DNA of 64,000 nt. It comes from Kluyvera genomosp. 1. GTDB lineage: Bacteria; Pseudomonadota; Gammaproteobacteria; Enterobacterales; Enterobacteriaceae. Where the stretch lies: assembly GCF_001266615.1 (NCBI RefSeq), contig NZ_LGHZ01000011.1:62001-126000 (forward strand), read 5' to 3'. The notes beneath the pieces are model-generated. The model ran no database searches. It had not been told where the DNA came from and saw only the letters and a list, made by a program, of their open reading frames with translations. Within the stretch, counting starts at the first letter, position 1. Each line of letters begins with the position of its first letter. Made by a program: the position numbers and the translations under genes. Shown here piece by piece: positions 9,569-19,217 of the stretch.

Positions 9569-11959
9569 TTAGCGTTTTGCCTGCCAAATACGTTTTTGAT
9601 AATCGCGGATAGAGCGATCGGAACTGAACATGCCGCAGCGCGCGGTATTCAGGATAGCGGCACGGGTCCAGGCTTCCTGATCGCGGTACAGCACATCAAC
9701 CTGCTTCTGCGCTTCCACATAAGCGGCAAAGTCAGCCAGCACCAGATACGGGTCACCGCCCTGCTTGCCAATGCTGTGCAGCATCTGGTCAAACGCATGC
9801 TTGTCGCCGTTGCTGTATTTACCGCTTTCCAGCTCTTTTAACACCGCATCCAGCTGCTTGTCGGCTTTACGCCATTTCAGCGGATCGTAGCCTTTGGCCT
9901 TCAGCGCTTTCACCTGTTCGACGGTGTGGCCGAAGATAAAGATGTTTTCATCACCCACCTGCTCTGCGATTTCGACGTTCGCGCCATCCAGCGTACCGAC
10001 GGTCAGCGCGCCGTTCAGCGCCAGCTTCATGTTGCCGGTACCGGAGGCTTCTTTACCGGCCGTGGAGATCTGTTCGGAAACGTCTGCCGCCGGGATCAAC
10101 ATTTCAGCCGCCGACACACAGTAATCCGGCAGGAACACCACTTTCAGCTTATCGCCCACTTTCGGATCGTTGTTCACCGCTTCAGCAACCTTGTTGATTG
10201 CCAGAATGATGTTCTTCGCCAGGTAGTAGCCCGGTGCCGCTTTCGCGCCAAACAGGAACACGCGTGGTACGCGGTCAGCCTGCGGGTTTTCACGAATTTC
10301 TTTGTACAGTGCCAGAATGTGCAGCAGGTTCAGGTGCTGACGCTTGTACTCGTGCAGACGTTTGATTTGAATATCAAAAATCGCATTAGTGGTGATCTCA
10401 ATACCGGTACGCGCTTTGATAAACTTCACCAAACGCTGTTTGTTCGCCAGCTTGATCTCGCGGTACTGCTCCCGGAATTTAGCGTCGTCTGCGTATTTTT
10501 CCAGGTTGATCAGTTGGTCAAGATCGTTGGCCCACTCTTTCTTCAGCGATTTATCCAGCAGCGCCGCCAGCGCTGGGTTGCATTGTTTGATCCAGCGACG
10601 CGGCGTGATGCCGTTGGTCACGTTATGGAATTTATTCGGCCACAGCTGGTGATATTCCGGGAACAGATCCTTCACCACCAAATCCGAGTGCAGCGCAGCC
10701 ACACCGTTAACCGCAAAGCCGCTGACAACGCACATGTTTGCCATGCGTACCTGCTTGTTATGCACCACGGCCAGTTTCGCCCATACCGCGTCATCGCCCG
10801 GCCAGGTTTTGTCGACCAGCACTTTGAAGCGTTTGTTGATTTCATTAATAATCTGCATGTGACGCGGCAGCAGCGCTTTAATCAGTTTCTCATCCCAGCA
10901 CTCCAGCGCTTCCGGCATCAACGTGTGGTTGGTGTAGGCGAAGGTTTTGCTGGTGATAGCCCAGGCGTCGTCCCAGCTCAGCTGGTGCTCATCAATCAGA
11001 ACGCGCAGAAGCTCTGGAATGGCGATGGTTGGGTGGGTGTCGTTAAGCTGAATCACTTCGAAATCGGCCAGCTCGTGCAGCTTACGGCCCGCCAGATGAT
11101 GACGGCGCAGAATATCTGCCACCGAGCACGCACACTGGAAGTACTGCTGCATCAGACGCAGTTTTTTACCCGCGGTATGGTTATCGTTCGGGTAGAGGAC
11201 TTTGGTCAATTTTTCGGCGTCGATGCCCTGCTGTTCTGCCCGCAGGAAATCACCGTCATTGAATTTGGTCAGATTGAATGGATGCGCGTGGGTCGCCTGC
11301 CACAGACGCAGCGGCTGCGCTACGCCGTTACGGTAACCCAGCACCGGCAGATCCCAGGCTTCCCCGGTAATGGTAAAGGCAGGCTGCCATTCGCCTTTCA
11401 CCACTTTGCCGCCGATACCCACCAGCACATCCAGCGCGGCGTTGTGGCGGAACCACGGGTAGCTACCGCGTTTCCAGTCGTCCGGCGCTTCCATCTGGTG
11501 GCCATCATCAAAGGACTGGCGGAACAAACCGTACTGGTAGTTCAGACCATAACCGGTTGCCGACTGGCCAACGGTCGCCATGGAGTCCAGGAAACACGCA
11601 GCCAGACGTCCCAAACCGCCGTTGCCCAGCGCAGGGTCAGTCTCTTCTTCCAGCAGGTCAGTCAGGTTGATGTTGTAGCCTTTCAGCGCCTCACTCACGC
11701 CTTCGTACCAGCCGAGGTTAAGCAGGTTGTTACCGGTTAGGCGACCAATCAGGAACTCCATCGAGATATAGTTCACATGACGTTGGTTTTTTGCCGGCTT
11801 CGCTACCGGCTGCGCGGAAAGCTGTTCCGCCAGCGCGCCGCTCACTGCCTGCCACCACTGGTGAGATGTCATTTCGGAAGCGGCCTGTAGGCCAAAACGC
11901 TGCCACTGACGCGTCAGGGCAGCCTGGAATGAATCGTGATTAAAAGTAGGCTGTGACAT
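9569..11959 (-). CDS. malP: Maltodextrin phosphorylase
   Basis: A 796-residue GT35 phosphorylase that releases glucose-1-phosphate from maltodextrins. The pyridoxal-phosphate lysine lies in [14 protein letters not shown] around residue 645, and [14 protein letters not shown] marks the conserved N-terminal active-site region. It belongs to the inducible maltodextrin enzyme, not the glycogen phosphorylase found at 20780. It heads the malPQ operon and is divergent from malT across about 620 bases that contain MalT-box-like repeats. Confidence 0.97.
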   Translation of the reverse strand: MSQPTFNHDSFQAALTRQWQRFGLQAASEMTSHQWWQAVSGALAEQLSAQPVAKPAKNQRHVNYISMEFLIGRLTGNNLLNLGWYEGVSEALKGYNINLTDLLEEETDPALGNGGLGRLAACFLDSMATVGQSATGYGLNYQYGLFRQSFDDGHQMEAPDDWKRGSYPWFRHNAALDVLVGIGGKVVKGEWQPAFTITGEAWDLPVLGYRNGVAQPLRLWQATHAHPFNLTKFNDGDFLRAEQQGIDAEKLTKVLYPNDNHTAGKKLRLMQQYFQCACSVADILRRHHLAGRKLHELADFEVIQLNDTHPTIAIPELLRVLIDEHQLSWDDAWAITSKTFAYTNHTLMPEALECWDEKLIKALLPRHMQIINEINKRFKVLVDKTWPGDDAVWAKLAVVHNKQVRMANMCVVSGFAVNGVAALHSDLVVKDLFPEYHQLWPNKFHNVTNGITPRRWIKQCNPALAALLDKSLKKEWANDLDQLINLEKYADDAKFREQYREIKLANKQRLVKFIKARTGIEITTNAIFDIQIKRLHEYKRQHLNLLHILALYKEIRENPQADRVPRVFLFGAKAAPGYYLAKNIILAINKVAEAVNNDPKVGDKLKVVFLPDYCVSAAEMLIPAADVSEQISTAGKEASGTGNMKLALNGALTVGTLDGANVEIAEQVGDENIFIFGHTVEQVKALKAKGYDPLKWRKADKQLDAVLKELESGKYSNGDKHAFDQMLHSIGKQGGDPYLVLADFAAYVEAQKQVDVLYRDQEAWTRAAILNTARCGMFSSDRSIRDYQKRIWQAKR

Positions 11960-12045
11960 AGCGAATTAGAATCCTTTTTACATAAACATTAGCGCTAGTG
12001 TGCCAGGCTGATTGCACGACTTCCTCCTCCTGTCCGGTATTAGCC

Positions 12046-12068
12046 AGGGAGGAGTCGCAGGGATGAGC
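12046..12068 (+). promoter_or_regulatory. Tandem MalT-box-like repeats, malP promoter
   Basis: AGGGAGGAGT (12046-12055) and AGGGATGAGC (12059-12068) each match the MalT box GGGGA(T/G)GAGG at 8 of 10 positions. They are direct repeats 13 bp apart, 87-109 bases before malP. MalT binds such repeats as an oligomer when loaded with ATP and maltotriose. Confidence 0.6.
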
Positions 12069-12165
12069 GAAAAGTGTGATCGCCGCCACTATAACGTTAG
12101 CCGCCAACGGCAAAATCGCACGTTTTTCAATCAGCTTAACGGCCCATCAGTCCCCCGTTATTGTC

Positions 12166-12175
12166 GGGGATGAGG
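12166..12175 (+). promoter_or_regulatory. Perfect MalT box
   Basis: GGGGATGAGG is an exact match to the MalT-box consensus, in the same orientation as the two proximal boxes and about 100 bp further from malP. It may be a distal site for the malPQ promoter. Confidence 0.65.
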
Positions 12176-12442
12176 ACCTGGAGATCTTCGCGTCAGCGCA
12201 TAAAATGAAATGACGTTTTGTAATGAATATGCAAATAAGGAAACTATTTACTACCGAAAATAAGCAACAATTTAATACGTATTGTTTCTACGGAAATTTA
12301 CCTGGAATGAAACATAGCTAAACGACTTTTATTCTGGGCATTGCCTGAAATCTATTTCATATGGAACAACAAATACTTACAAAACTCAGTATTTTCGCAC
12401 CTTGCAAGCCATAATACGAAGTTGGCATTAAATATAAAAAAT

Positions 12443-12458
12443 TGTGACATATAGCAAA
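12443..12458 (+). promoter_or_regulatory. CRP site of malT
   Basis: TGTGA-CATATA-GCAAA, within AATTGTGACATATAGCAAAT, closely resembles the CRP site of the E. coli malT promoter as I remember it. It is about 130 bases before the malT start codon. malT is known to need cAMP-CRP. Confidence 0.7.
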
Positions 12459-12581
12459 TTCGCAAGCATCAAAATGGGACATAACTTGCAATACATAGCT
12501 ATTTGACCGACCTTTGTATGGATTAATTACGAAGCGCAAAAAAAATCTTTTTTTCCAATCCTCACAGTGAAGTGATTAGCT

Positions 12582-15287
12582 ATGTTGATTCCGTCAAAAC
12601 TTAGTCGACCTGTCCGTCTCGAACACACAGTGGTTCGCGAACGGCTATTGGCGAAACTTTCAGGCGCGAACAATTATCGTCTGGCGCTGATAACCAGTCC
12701 GGCTGGCTATGGAAAGACTACGCTCGTTTCACAATGGGCGGCAGGGATGAGCGACCTTGGTTGGTACTCCCTTGATGAGGGCGACAACCAGCAGGAGCGT
12801 TTCGCCAGCTATCTGATCGCCGCGGTCCAGCAAGCGACAGGCGGCCATTGCGACGCTAGCGAAAACATGGTGCAAAAGCGCCAGTACGCCAGCCTGAGCT
12901 CCCTTTTCTCTCAGCTCTTCATCGAGCTTAGCGAATGGCAGCGCCCGCTCTATTTGGTCATTGATGACTACCATCTGATCACCAACCCAGTGATCCACGA
13001 TGCCATGCGCTTTTTCCTGCGCCATCAGCCGGAAAATCTCACGCTGGTGGTTCTGTCGCGTAACCTGCCGCAGTTGGGAATAGCCAACCTGCGCGTACGC
13101 GACCAACTGCTGGAAGTGGGCAGCCAACAGCTCTCCTTCACACATGCTGAAACCAAGCAATTTTTCGACTGCCGCTTAGCCTCACCAATTGAAGTGGCGG
13201 AAAGCAGCCGTCTGTGCGATGACGTCGCCGGCTGGGCCACCGCGCTGCAGCTGATTGCACTCTCCGCCCGTCAGCGTAATAACGCCACTCAGCACTCGGC
13301 ACGTCGCCTGGCGGGCATTAACGCCAGCCATCTCTCCGATTATCTGGTGGATGAAGTTCTCGATAACGTCGATCGAGACACGCGTAATTTCCTGTTAAAA
13401 AGCTCGCTGCTGCGCTCAATGAACGACTCGCTGATCGCCCGCGTCACCGGCGAAGAAAACGGCCAGATGCGTCTCGAAGAGATTGAACGTCAGGGATTGT
13501 TCCTGCAGCGCATGGATAATTCCGGTGAATGGTTTAACTACCATCCGCTGTTTTGCAGCTTCCTGCGTCAGCGCTGTCAGTGGGAACTGGCGGCCGAACT
13601 ACCAGAAATTCACCGCGCTGCTGCAGAAAGCTGGATGGCGCAGGGCTTCCCAAGCGAAGCTATTCACCACGCGCTGGCCGCGGGTGACCCGACAATGCTA
13701 CGTGATATCTTGCTGAATCACGCCTGGGGCTTATTCCACCATAGCGAACTGGCGCTGCTTGAAGAGTCGCTCTCCGCGCTGCCATGGGAAAGTCTGCTTG
13801 AGAATCCACGTCTGGTGCTTCTCCAGGCCTGGCTGATGCAAAGCCAGCATCGCTATAGCGAAGTGAATACCCTTCTGGCCCGCGCCGAGCAGGAAATGAC
13901 GTCTGAAATGGACGCGTCGCTGCACGGTGATTTCAACGCTCTTCGCGCCCAGGTGGCTATTAATGACGGCGATCAGGATGAGGCGGAGCGCCTTTCCACC
14001 GTCGCGCTGGAAGAGCTGCCGCTGGCCAATTTTTATAGCCGAATCGTCGCCACGTCGGTGCACGGCGAAGTGCTGCACTGCAAAGGGTTATTGAGCCAAT
14101 CCATCGCCGTCATGCAGCAAACGGAACAGATGGCGCGTCGTCATGATATTTGGCACTACGCGCTGTGGAGCCTTATCCAGCAAAGCGAGATTCTGTTTGC
14201 CCAGGGCTTCCTGCAGGCCGCCTGGGAGTGTCAGGAGAAAGGTTTCCAGCTTATCCGCGAGCAGCATCTTGAACAGCTGCCGATGCATGAATTCCTGCTG
14301 CGCATTCGTTCACAGCTGCTGTGGGCATGGGCGCGTCTCGATGAAGCAGAAGCCGCTGCCCGTACCGGTATTGAAGTGCTCAGCGGCTTCCAGCCACAGC
14401 AACAGCTGCAGTGTTTGACCCTGCAGGTTCAGTGCTCACTGGCGCGTGGCGATTTGGACAACGCCCGCAATCACCTCAACCGCCTTGAGAATCTGCTGGG
14501 CAACGGCGCTTATCATAGCGACTGGGTCTCCAACGCCGATAAAGTCCGGGTAATTTACTGGCAGATGGTTGGCGATAAAAAATCCGCCGCCAACTGGCTG
14601 CGCCATACGCCAAAACCCGAGTTTGCGAACAACCACTTCCTGCAGGGCCAGTGGCGCAATATCGCCCGAGTCCAGATTTTACTGGGTGAGTTCGATTCCG
14701 CGGAGATGGTGCTTGAGGAACTGAACGAAAACGCCCGTTCATTGCGCCTGATGAGCGATCTCAACCGCAACCTGCTGTTGCTTAACCAGCTGCACTGGCA
14801 GTCTGGTAACAAGAATGAAGCCCAGCGCGTACTGCTGGAGGCGCTGCAACTGGCCAACCGTACCGGGTTTATCAGCCATTTCGTCATTGAAGGTGAAGCA
14901 ATGGCGCAGCAGCTGCGTCAGCTTATCCAGCTCAATACACTGCCGGAGCTGGACCAGCACCGCGCTCAGCGTATTCTGCGCGAGATTAACCAGCACCACC
15001 GCCATAAGTTTGCTCACTTTGACGAAAGTTTCGTTGAGCGCCTGCTTAACCATCCGGAAGTGCCGGAGCTTATCCGCACCAGCCCTCTCACCCAGCGTGA
15101 GTGGCAGGTTCTGGGGCTTATCTATTCTGGCTATAGCAACGAACAGATTGCCGGAGAGCTCGACGTCGCCGCCACGACTATCAAAACCCATATCCGTAAC
15201 TTGTATCAAAAACTCGGCGTCGCGCATCGTCAGGACGCGGTGCTGCATGCACAAAATCTGCTGAAGATGATGGGTTACGGGGTCTAA
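12582..15287 (+). CDS. malT: Maltose regulon transcriptional activator MalT
   Basis: A 901-residue STAND-class ATPase activator, the E. coli length. Walker A is SPAGYGKTT (GYGKTT at 42-47), the Walker B strand LYLVIDDYH is near residue 127, and a long helical sensor domain binds maltotriose. The LuxR-type helix-turn-helix is at the C-terminus ([20 protein letters not shown] and onward). ATP- and maltotriose-bound MalT multimers activate mal promoters, including divergent malPQ. The ribosome site before the ATG is weak (AGTGAAG), in keeping with low MalT levels. A long perfect hairpin follows the gene. Confidence 0.97.
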   Translation: MLIPSKLSRPVRLEHTVVRERLLAKLSGANNYRLALITSPAGYGKTTLVSQWAAGMSDLGWYSLDEGDNQQERFASYLIAAVQQATGGHCDASENMVQKRQYASLSSLFSQLFIELSEWQRPLYLVIDDYHLITNPVIHDAMRFFLRHQPENLTLVVLSRNLPQLGIANLRVRDQLLEVGSQQLSFTHAETKQFFDCRLASPIEVAESSRLCDDVAGWATALQLIALSARQRNNATQHSARRLAGINASHLSDYLVDEVLDNVDRDTRNFLLKSSLLRSMNDSLIARVTGEENGQMRLEEIERQGLFLQRMDNSGEWFNYHPLFCSFLRQRCQWELAAELPEIHRAAAESWMAQGFPSEAIHHALAAGDPTMLRDILLNHAWGLFHHSELALLEESLSALPWESLLENPRLVLLQAWLMQSQHRYSEVNTLLARAEQEMTSEMDASLHGDFNALRAQVAINDGDQDEAERLSTVALEELPLANFYSRIVATSVHGEVLHCKGLLSQSIAVMQQTEQMARRHDIWHYALWSLIQQSEILFAQGFLQAAWECQEKGFQLIREQHLEQLPMHEFLLRIRSQLLWAWARLDEAEAAARTGIEVLSGFQPQQQLQCLTLQVQCSLARGDLDNARNHLNRLENLLGNGAYHSDWVSNADKVRVIYWQMVGDKKSAANWLRHTPKPEFANNHFLQGQWRNIARVQILLGEFDSAEMVLEELNENARSLRLMSDLNRNLLLLNQLHWQSGNKNEAQRVLLEALQLANRTGFISHFVIEGEAMAQQLRQLIQLNTLPELDQHRAQRILREINQHHRHKFAHFDESFVERLLNHPEVPELIRTSPLTQREWQVLGLIYSGYSNEQIAGELDVAATTIKTHIRNLYQKLGVAHRQDAVLHAQNLLKMMGYGV

Positions 15288-15295
15288 ACGCCGAC

Positions 15296-15327
15296 CGCTT
15301 ATCAGGCTGATACTGGCCTGATAAGCG
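15296..15327. repeat. REP-like hairpin after malT
   Basis: CGCTTATCAGGC and GCCTGATAAGCG form a perfect 12-bp stem with an 8-base loop. The stem sequence resembles enterobacterial REP/PU elements. No T-run follows, so 3'-end protection is as likely as termination. Confidence 0.6.
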
Positions 15328-15502
15328 CCTCTCTCTCGCCTCAAGCTGCCTTAATGCCCTACTCGCTGAATGACAAAGAGATAGCTGTGTCACAATAGAG
15401 AATTAACATAACTACAAAGTGAAAAATTAGAATACTCAGGTTCAACGTCACCTTTTATAAATGATGTCGTATGTTGGCACGTAATAATAAACAGGTGACT
15501 CT

Positions 15503-16870
15503 ATGTCGGCATTAACCGGAAAAATCAGTAATAAAGAGAAGTTTGGATTTGGTTTGGGCGATGCCGCAAGCCATATTGTTTTTGATTCTTCAGTTGCCAT
15601 TCTTGCTTATTTTTATACGAACATTTATGGCTTACCCCCGGCAGTAATGGGGACATTATTTTTAGTCGTCAGGGTTTTAGACGCGATTACTGACCCGATT
15701 ATGGGGGCTATTGCCGATCAGACGAAAAGCCGCTGGGGGCGTTTCCGTCCCTGGCTATTAATCATTTGTGTTCCCTTTGCCGTAAGCTGCGTGCTGGTAT
15801 ATTCCACGCCTAACTTCGAACAAACCGGGAAAATTGCCTATGCCGTTGTCGCATATATATTTATGACTCTTATGTATACGGCAATTAATATCCCTTACTG
15901 CTCATTGGGTGCGGCGATTACTGCCGACCCGAAAGAAAACCTGTCGCTACAGTCATGGCGCTTTGCCGTTGCGCCAATCGGTGGCGCCATGGGTACCGCG
16001 CTTATCCTGCCGCTTGCCGACCTTATTGCGCCAGGCGACAGAGCCACCGGTATGCAGTGGGCAATGGGCATCTTCGGGGCCATCGGCTGTATTATGTTCC
16101 TGATCTGCTTTATGACGACTCGTGAGCGTATTACGCCGGTCAAAGAAGAGAACCTGAACATTTTACGCGACGTGCGTATTTTGATGAAAAACGATCAGTG
16201 GCGCGTACTGTCGATATATAACCTGGCTATGCTCTGCGGCGTTGTGGTACGCGGTAGCCTGCTGGTTTATTTCGTACAATATATTCTGAATCAGGGCAGC
16301 AGTATTATTTCGCTGTTTATGCTGGCGACCACCGTGGCTGCCGTAGTGGGTAGCCTGATGGCTAAACAAGTCGGGTCCTGGATGTGTAAAATTCGCGCCT
16401 CGGTATGGGTGAATATCCTCAGCGCATTATTTGGATTAGCCTTCCTCGTACTGCCTGCCGATTATTGGATCCCTGCATTTATCGTTCACATTATCCTGAA
16501 TATTCTGCAAGGGATTAACGCCCCGCTGCAGTGGTCGATGATTACCGATGCCAATAACTATGGTGAGTGGAAAACCCAGCGCCGTATTACCGGGATGAAC
16601 GTAGCGGCCAACATTTTCATTATCAAACTGGGTGTCGCTATCGGCGGCGCACTGACCGGCTGGGGGCTGGCCTTCTACGGCTACCAAGCGGGCGTCGAGC
16701 AGCAATCAGCGGAAGCGATTCGTGGCGTGCTCATTCTGTTTACCGTACTGCCGGCTATCTTCTACCTGATTACTGCCGTCTCTATCCGCTACTATCGCCT
16801 GACCGAAGATCGCATGAACGCTATCGTCTCCGATCTCAGCGAAGGAAAATTCCAGCAGCAGATGTCTTAA
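15503..16870 (+). CDS. GPH-family sugar:cation symporter (YicJ/UidB-like)
   Basis: A 455-residue polytopic membrane protein of the glycoside-pentoside-hexuronide:cation symporter family. The signature GLGDAASHIVFD at the N-terminus, the loop DAITDPIMGAIADQTKSRWG and FRPWLL are typical, and it is most like E. coli YicJ. The substrate cannot be predicted: no glycosidase, kinase or dedicated regulator lies beside it. It occupies the place of the rtcBA/rtcR RNA-repair locus of E. coli, between malT and glpR. The 5' leader is AT-rich, and a strong terminator follows. The start at 15503 follows ACAGGTGACTCT, a reasonable ribosome site. Confidence 0.88.
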   Translation: MSALTGKISNKEKFGFGLGDAASHIVFDSSVAILAYFYTNIYGLPPAVMGTLFLVVRVLDAITDPIMGAIADQTKSRWGRFRPWLLIICVPFAVSCVLVYSTPNFEQTGKIAYAVVAYIFMTLMYTAINIPYCSLGAAITADPKENLSLQSWRFAVAPIGGAMGTALILPLADLIAPGDRATGMQWAMGIFGAIGCIMFLICFMTTRERITPVKEENLNILRDVRILMKNDQWRVLSIYNLAMLCGVVVRGSLLVYFVQYILNQGSSIISLFMLATTVAAVVGSLMAKQVGSWMCKIRASVWVNILSALFGLAFLVLPADYWIPAFIVHIILNILQGINAPLQWSMITDANNYGEWKTQRRITGMNVAANIFIIKLGVAIGGALTGWGLAFYGYQAGVEQQSAEAIRGVLILFTVLPAIFYLITAVSIRYYRLTEDRMNAIVSDLSEGKFQQQMS

Positions 16871-16912
16871 CACGAACGATGCCTCCATTGAAAGCGGTTT
16901 GAAAACGGCAAC

Positions 16913-16944
16913 AAAAAGGGCGCTTCATCAGCGCCCTTTCTTTT
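16913..16944. terminator. Bidirectional terminator, transporter / glpR
   Basis: AAAGGGCGC and GCGCCCTTT form a 9-bp stem with a 7-base loop. TTTCTTTT follows on the plus strand and AAAAA precedes it, so it can serve the transporter gene and the convergent glpR end. Confidence 0.88.
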
Positions 16945-17701
16945 AGCACAGCTCGAGCTGTACCTCATTTTCGGCAATCACCTGCATCACGCCCGGCGGC
17001 GGTAAAACGTCGGTATACACCGCGTCTACCATGCTGATACTGCCCATATTGACCATCGCATTACGGCCAAACTTCGAATGGTCGACAACCAGAATCACGT
17101 GGCGGGAATTGTCGATGATTGCGCGCTTGGTACGCACCTCATGATAATCAAACTCCAGCAGCGAACCGTCGCTGTCGATACCGCTGATCCCCAGAATGCC
17201 GTAGTCGAGACGGAACTGAGAGATGAAGTCCAGCGTCGCCTCACCTATGATGCCGCCATCCCGGCTGCGCAGCTCACCGCCCGCCAGAATAATGCGAAAA
17301 TCCTCTTTCACCATCAGCGTGTTCGCGACGTTAAGATTGTTGGTCACAATACGCAGATCGCTATGATTTAACAGCGCATGCGCTACTGCTTCCGGCGTCG
17401 TGCCGATATCGATAAACAACGCAGAGCCGTTGGGGATCTGGCTGGCAACCTTGTGGGCAATCCGCTCTTTTTCAGCCGTCTGCGTCGCTTTACGGTCGTG
17501 CCACGGCGTATTCACCGAGCTCGATGGTAGCGCCGCACCGCCGTGGTGGCGCAGAATTTTTTTCTGATCGGCAAGGTCGTTCAGATCGCGGCGAATCGTC
17601 TGCGGACTCACGGAGAAGTGTTCCACCAGCTCTTCCGTGCTGACGTAACCCTGTAGTTTTACCAGCTCGATTATCGCGTCATGACGTTGTGTTTGTTTCA
17701 T
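16943..17701 (-). CDS. glpR: Glycerol-3-phosphate regulon repressor
   Basis: A 252-residue DeoR-family repressor. The N-terminal helix-turn-helix (about residues 6-57) includes VSTEELVEHFSVSPQTIRRD, and the C-terminal sugar-phosphate sensor domain contains FIDIGTTPEAVA and the closing GHVIL-type strand HVILVVDHSKFGR. It represses glp genes and is released by glycerol-3-phosphate. It is the last gene of glpEGR, 17 bases after glpG. Two tandem operators lie upstream of glpD at 19163-19201. The length matches E. coli GlpR. Confidence 0.96.
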   Translation of the reverse strand: MKQTQRHDAIIELVKLQGYVSTEELVEHFSVSPQTIRRDLNDLADQKKILRHHGGAALPSSSVNTPWHDRKATQTAEKERIAHKVASQIPNGSALFIDIGTTPEAVAHALLNHSDLRIVTNNLNVANTLMVKEDFRIILAGGELRSRDGGIIGEATLDFISQFRLDYGILGISGIDSDGSLLEFDYHEVRTKRAIIDNSRHVILVVDHSKFGRNAMVNMGSISMVDAVYTDVLPPPGVMQVIAENEVQLELC

Positions 17702-17718
17702 GATGAATCCCTGGAAAA

Positions 17719-18549
17719 TTATGCTCGTTTTCGCACATTCTGCGTATCGACGAAGGCCATTGCCAGCCCAATCACCAGCCCGGTGATGTGCGCGCCGTTC
17801 GCAATCGACATCCCAAATACATTAAACCATCCGGCCACAAGCCAAATCAGCGAGAACATCATCAGCCCGCGCGGCAGGAAAATACCGCTTTGCGGGTCGC
17901 GCTCGCCGCGCAGCCAGGCATAACCCATCAGCGCGTACACCACGCCGGACAAACCGCCAAACCATGGGCCACTGAACTGGTGCTGCATAAAGCCACTCAG
18001 CAACGCGCTGATAAGCGTAATCACCACCAGCTTACCGCTGCCGATGCGCTTTTCGATGGCACCGCCGAGGTACCACCACCATAGCAGGTTGAAGAGGATA
18101 TGAATGAAGGAGAAATGCATTAAAGCGTGAGTAAAGTAGCGCCAGGCTTCAAATTTCAGCGAATCATCGTACGGCCAGGCCAGCATTAACATGACGGGCT
18201 GATCGCCCACCACGCTCATCAGAATAAACACCAGGATACAGGCCGTCATGATGCTCATCGTCACCGGGCCCGCGCCGGCTTTCAGGGTCGCCAGGAAGGG
18301 GAAACGGCGGTAGTGCAGGCCGCTATTGGTTTGCCCCGACTGCCAGCTCGCTGCCAGATAACGCGGGTCGGCAGGGTTGGCGAGAAATTGCTCCAGCTCC
18401 GCGCGAACGCGAGCCTCCTGTGAGGCGTCGGAAAGCCAGACATCGCTACGCTCATGCTGCTGGATAGTCAGAATAACGCCCTGCGTTGCCATATAGTCCA
18501 CAAAGGCCTGGGCCACGCGAGGGTTGGTAAAAGAGGTGATCATCAACAT
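17719..18549 (-). CDS. glpG: Rhomboid intramembrane serine protease GlpG
   Basis: A 276-residue rhomboid protease of the inner membrane. A soluble N-terminal domain (about 1-90) precedes six membrane helices. The catalytic dyad is the Ser of [12 protein letters not shown] (S201 by alignment with the equal-length E. coli protein) and the His of NGAHITGL (H254); H150 and N154 of the oxyanion region are kept in HILFN. The open frame reaches 18618, but the start at 18549 (MLMITSF) gives the family N-terminus. It lies between glpE and glpR; a direct role in glycerol metabolism is not established. Confidence 0.95.
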   Translation of the reverse strand: MLMITSFTNPRVAQAFVDYMATQGVILTIQQHERSDVWLSDASQEARVRAELEQFLANPADPRYLAASWQSGQTNSGLHYRRFPFLATLKAGAGPVTMSIMTACILVFILMSVVGDQPVMLMLAWPYDDSLKFEAWRYFTHALMHFSFIHILFNLLWWWYLGGAIEKRIGSGKLVVITLISALLSGFMQHQFSGPWFGGLSGVVYALMGYAWLRGERDPQSGIFLPRGLMMFSLIWLVAGWFNVFGMSIANGAHITGLVIGLAMAFVDTQNVRKRA

Positions 18550-18686
18550 ACAGCAGGTCGCTTCTATTCCACACAAAAGAGGACAGTATATACCCAAACC
18601 CTGACGGATAGGTTGCAACGCGACACTATCACCGCCTATTAACAGGCGGTATTGGGGCTAAAATCGCTACGGTAAACCCACGGCGG

Positions 18687-19016
18687 TTAAAATACCGTGT
18701 GTTCAACCTCTGTCGGGAAGTGGCGATGCCAGGCATCAAAGCCGCCATCCACGCTGTAAACCTGATCGTAGCCCTGCTGAAGCAGATACTGGGCCGCACC
18801 TTTACTGCTGTTGCCGTGATAGCACATCACCATAACCGGTGTTTCAAAGTCGTTATCGCGCATAAACGCGCCCAGCGTATCGTTCGTCAGATGAAACGCC
18901 CCCGGTGTATGGCCAACGGCATAGCTCTGCGGGTCACGAATATCCACCAGCACCGCGGCGTTTTGCTGCAGCTTCTGGTGCGCCTGTTCTACGTTAATAC
19001 ATTCAAACTGATCCAT
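18687..19016 (-). CDS. glpE: Thiosulfate sulfurtransferase GlpE (single-domain rhodanese)
   Basis: A 109-residue cytosolic rhodanese that moves sulfane sulfur from thiosulfate to cyanide or thioredoxin-like acceptors. The active-site loop is CYHGNSS with catalytic C65. It is the first gene of glpEGR, transcribed away from glpD. The glpE-glpD spacer (about 200 bases) must hold both promoters. The gap to glpG is 137 bases and looks empty apart from possible internal promoters. Confidence 0.95.
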   Translation of the reverse strand: MDQFECINVEQAHQKLQQNAAVLVDIRDPQSYAVGHTPGAFHLTNDTLGAFMRDNDFETPVMVMCYHGNSSKGAAQYLLQQGYDQVYSVDGGFDAWHRHFPTEVEHTVF

Positions 19017-19162
19017 GGTGCTCTCTTATCATTATGGCAGGTGTCTTGCTGACGACATTTTACCGCCAAGTGTACGTCGTCACGCCACGTAAACGCCAAT
19101 ATGTTATGCACATCACTCTAAAATGTTTTTTCTATGTTACCAAAAGCGCGTTTACTTGCTAT

Positions 19163-19201
19163 TATGAGCGATAACGAACATTGATGAGCTATAACGAAAG
19201 T
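19163..19201 (+). promoter_or_regulatory. Tandem GlpR operators of glpD
   Basis: TATGAGCGATAACGAACATT (19163-19182) and GATGAGCTATAACGAAAGT (19183-19201) are two adjacent copies, 20 bp apart, of a GlpR-type site built on ATGAGC-ATAACGAA. They lie just upstream of the glpD ribosome site (CTTGAGGTAGC), so bound GlpR would block early transcription. Similar tandem operators are known at E. coli glpD. Confidence 0.72.
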
Positions 19202-19217
19202 CCTTGAGGTAGCAATA

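Larger units (their letters stand above)
11960..12581. other. malP-malT divergent control region
   Basis: This 622-base gap holds no convincing gene. The malP side carries MalT-box-like repeats, and the AT-rich malT side carries a CRP site (both listed). A minus-strand frame at 12357-12539 has no ribosome site or recognisable product, and I do not count it as a gene. Confidence 0.7.

Noticed and set aside
9926-11740. A 604-codon plus-strand frame opposite malP
   Set aside because: It is a mirror of malP codon use, has no ribosome site and resembles no protein family; malP is unambiguous.
12357-12539. 60-codon minus-strand frame in the malP-malT spacer
   Set aside because: It lies across the malT CRP site and promoter, with no ribosome site or similarity.
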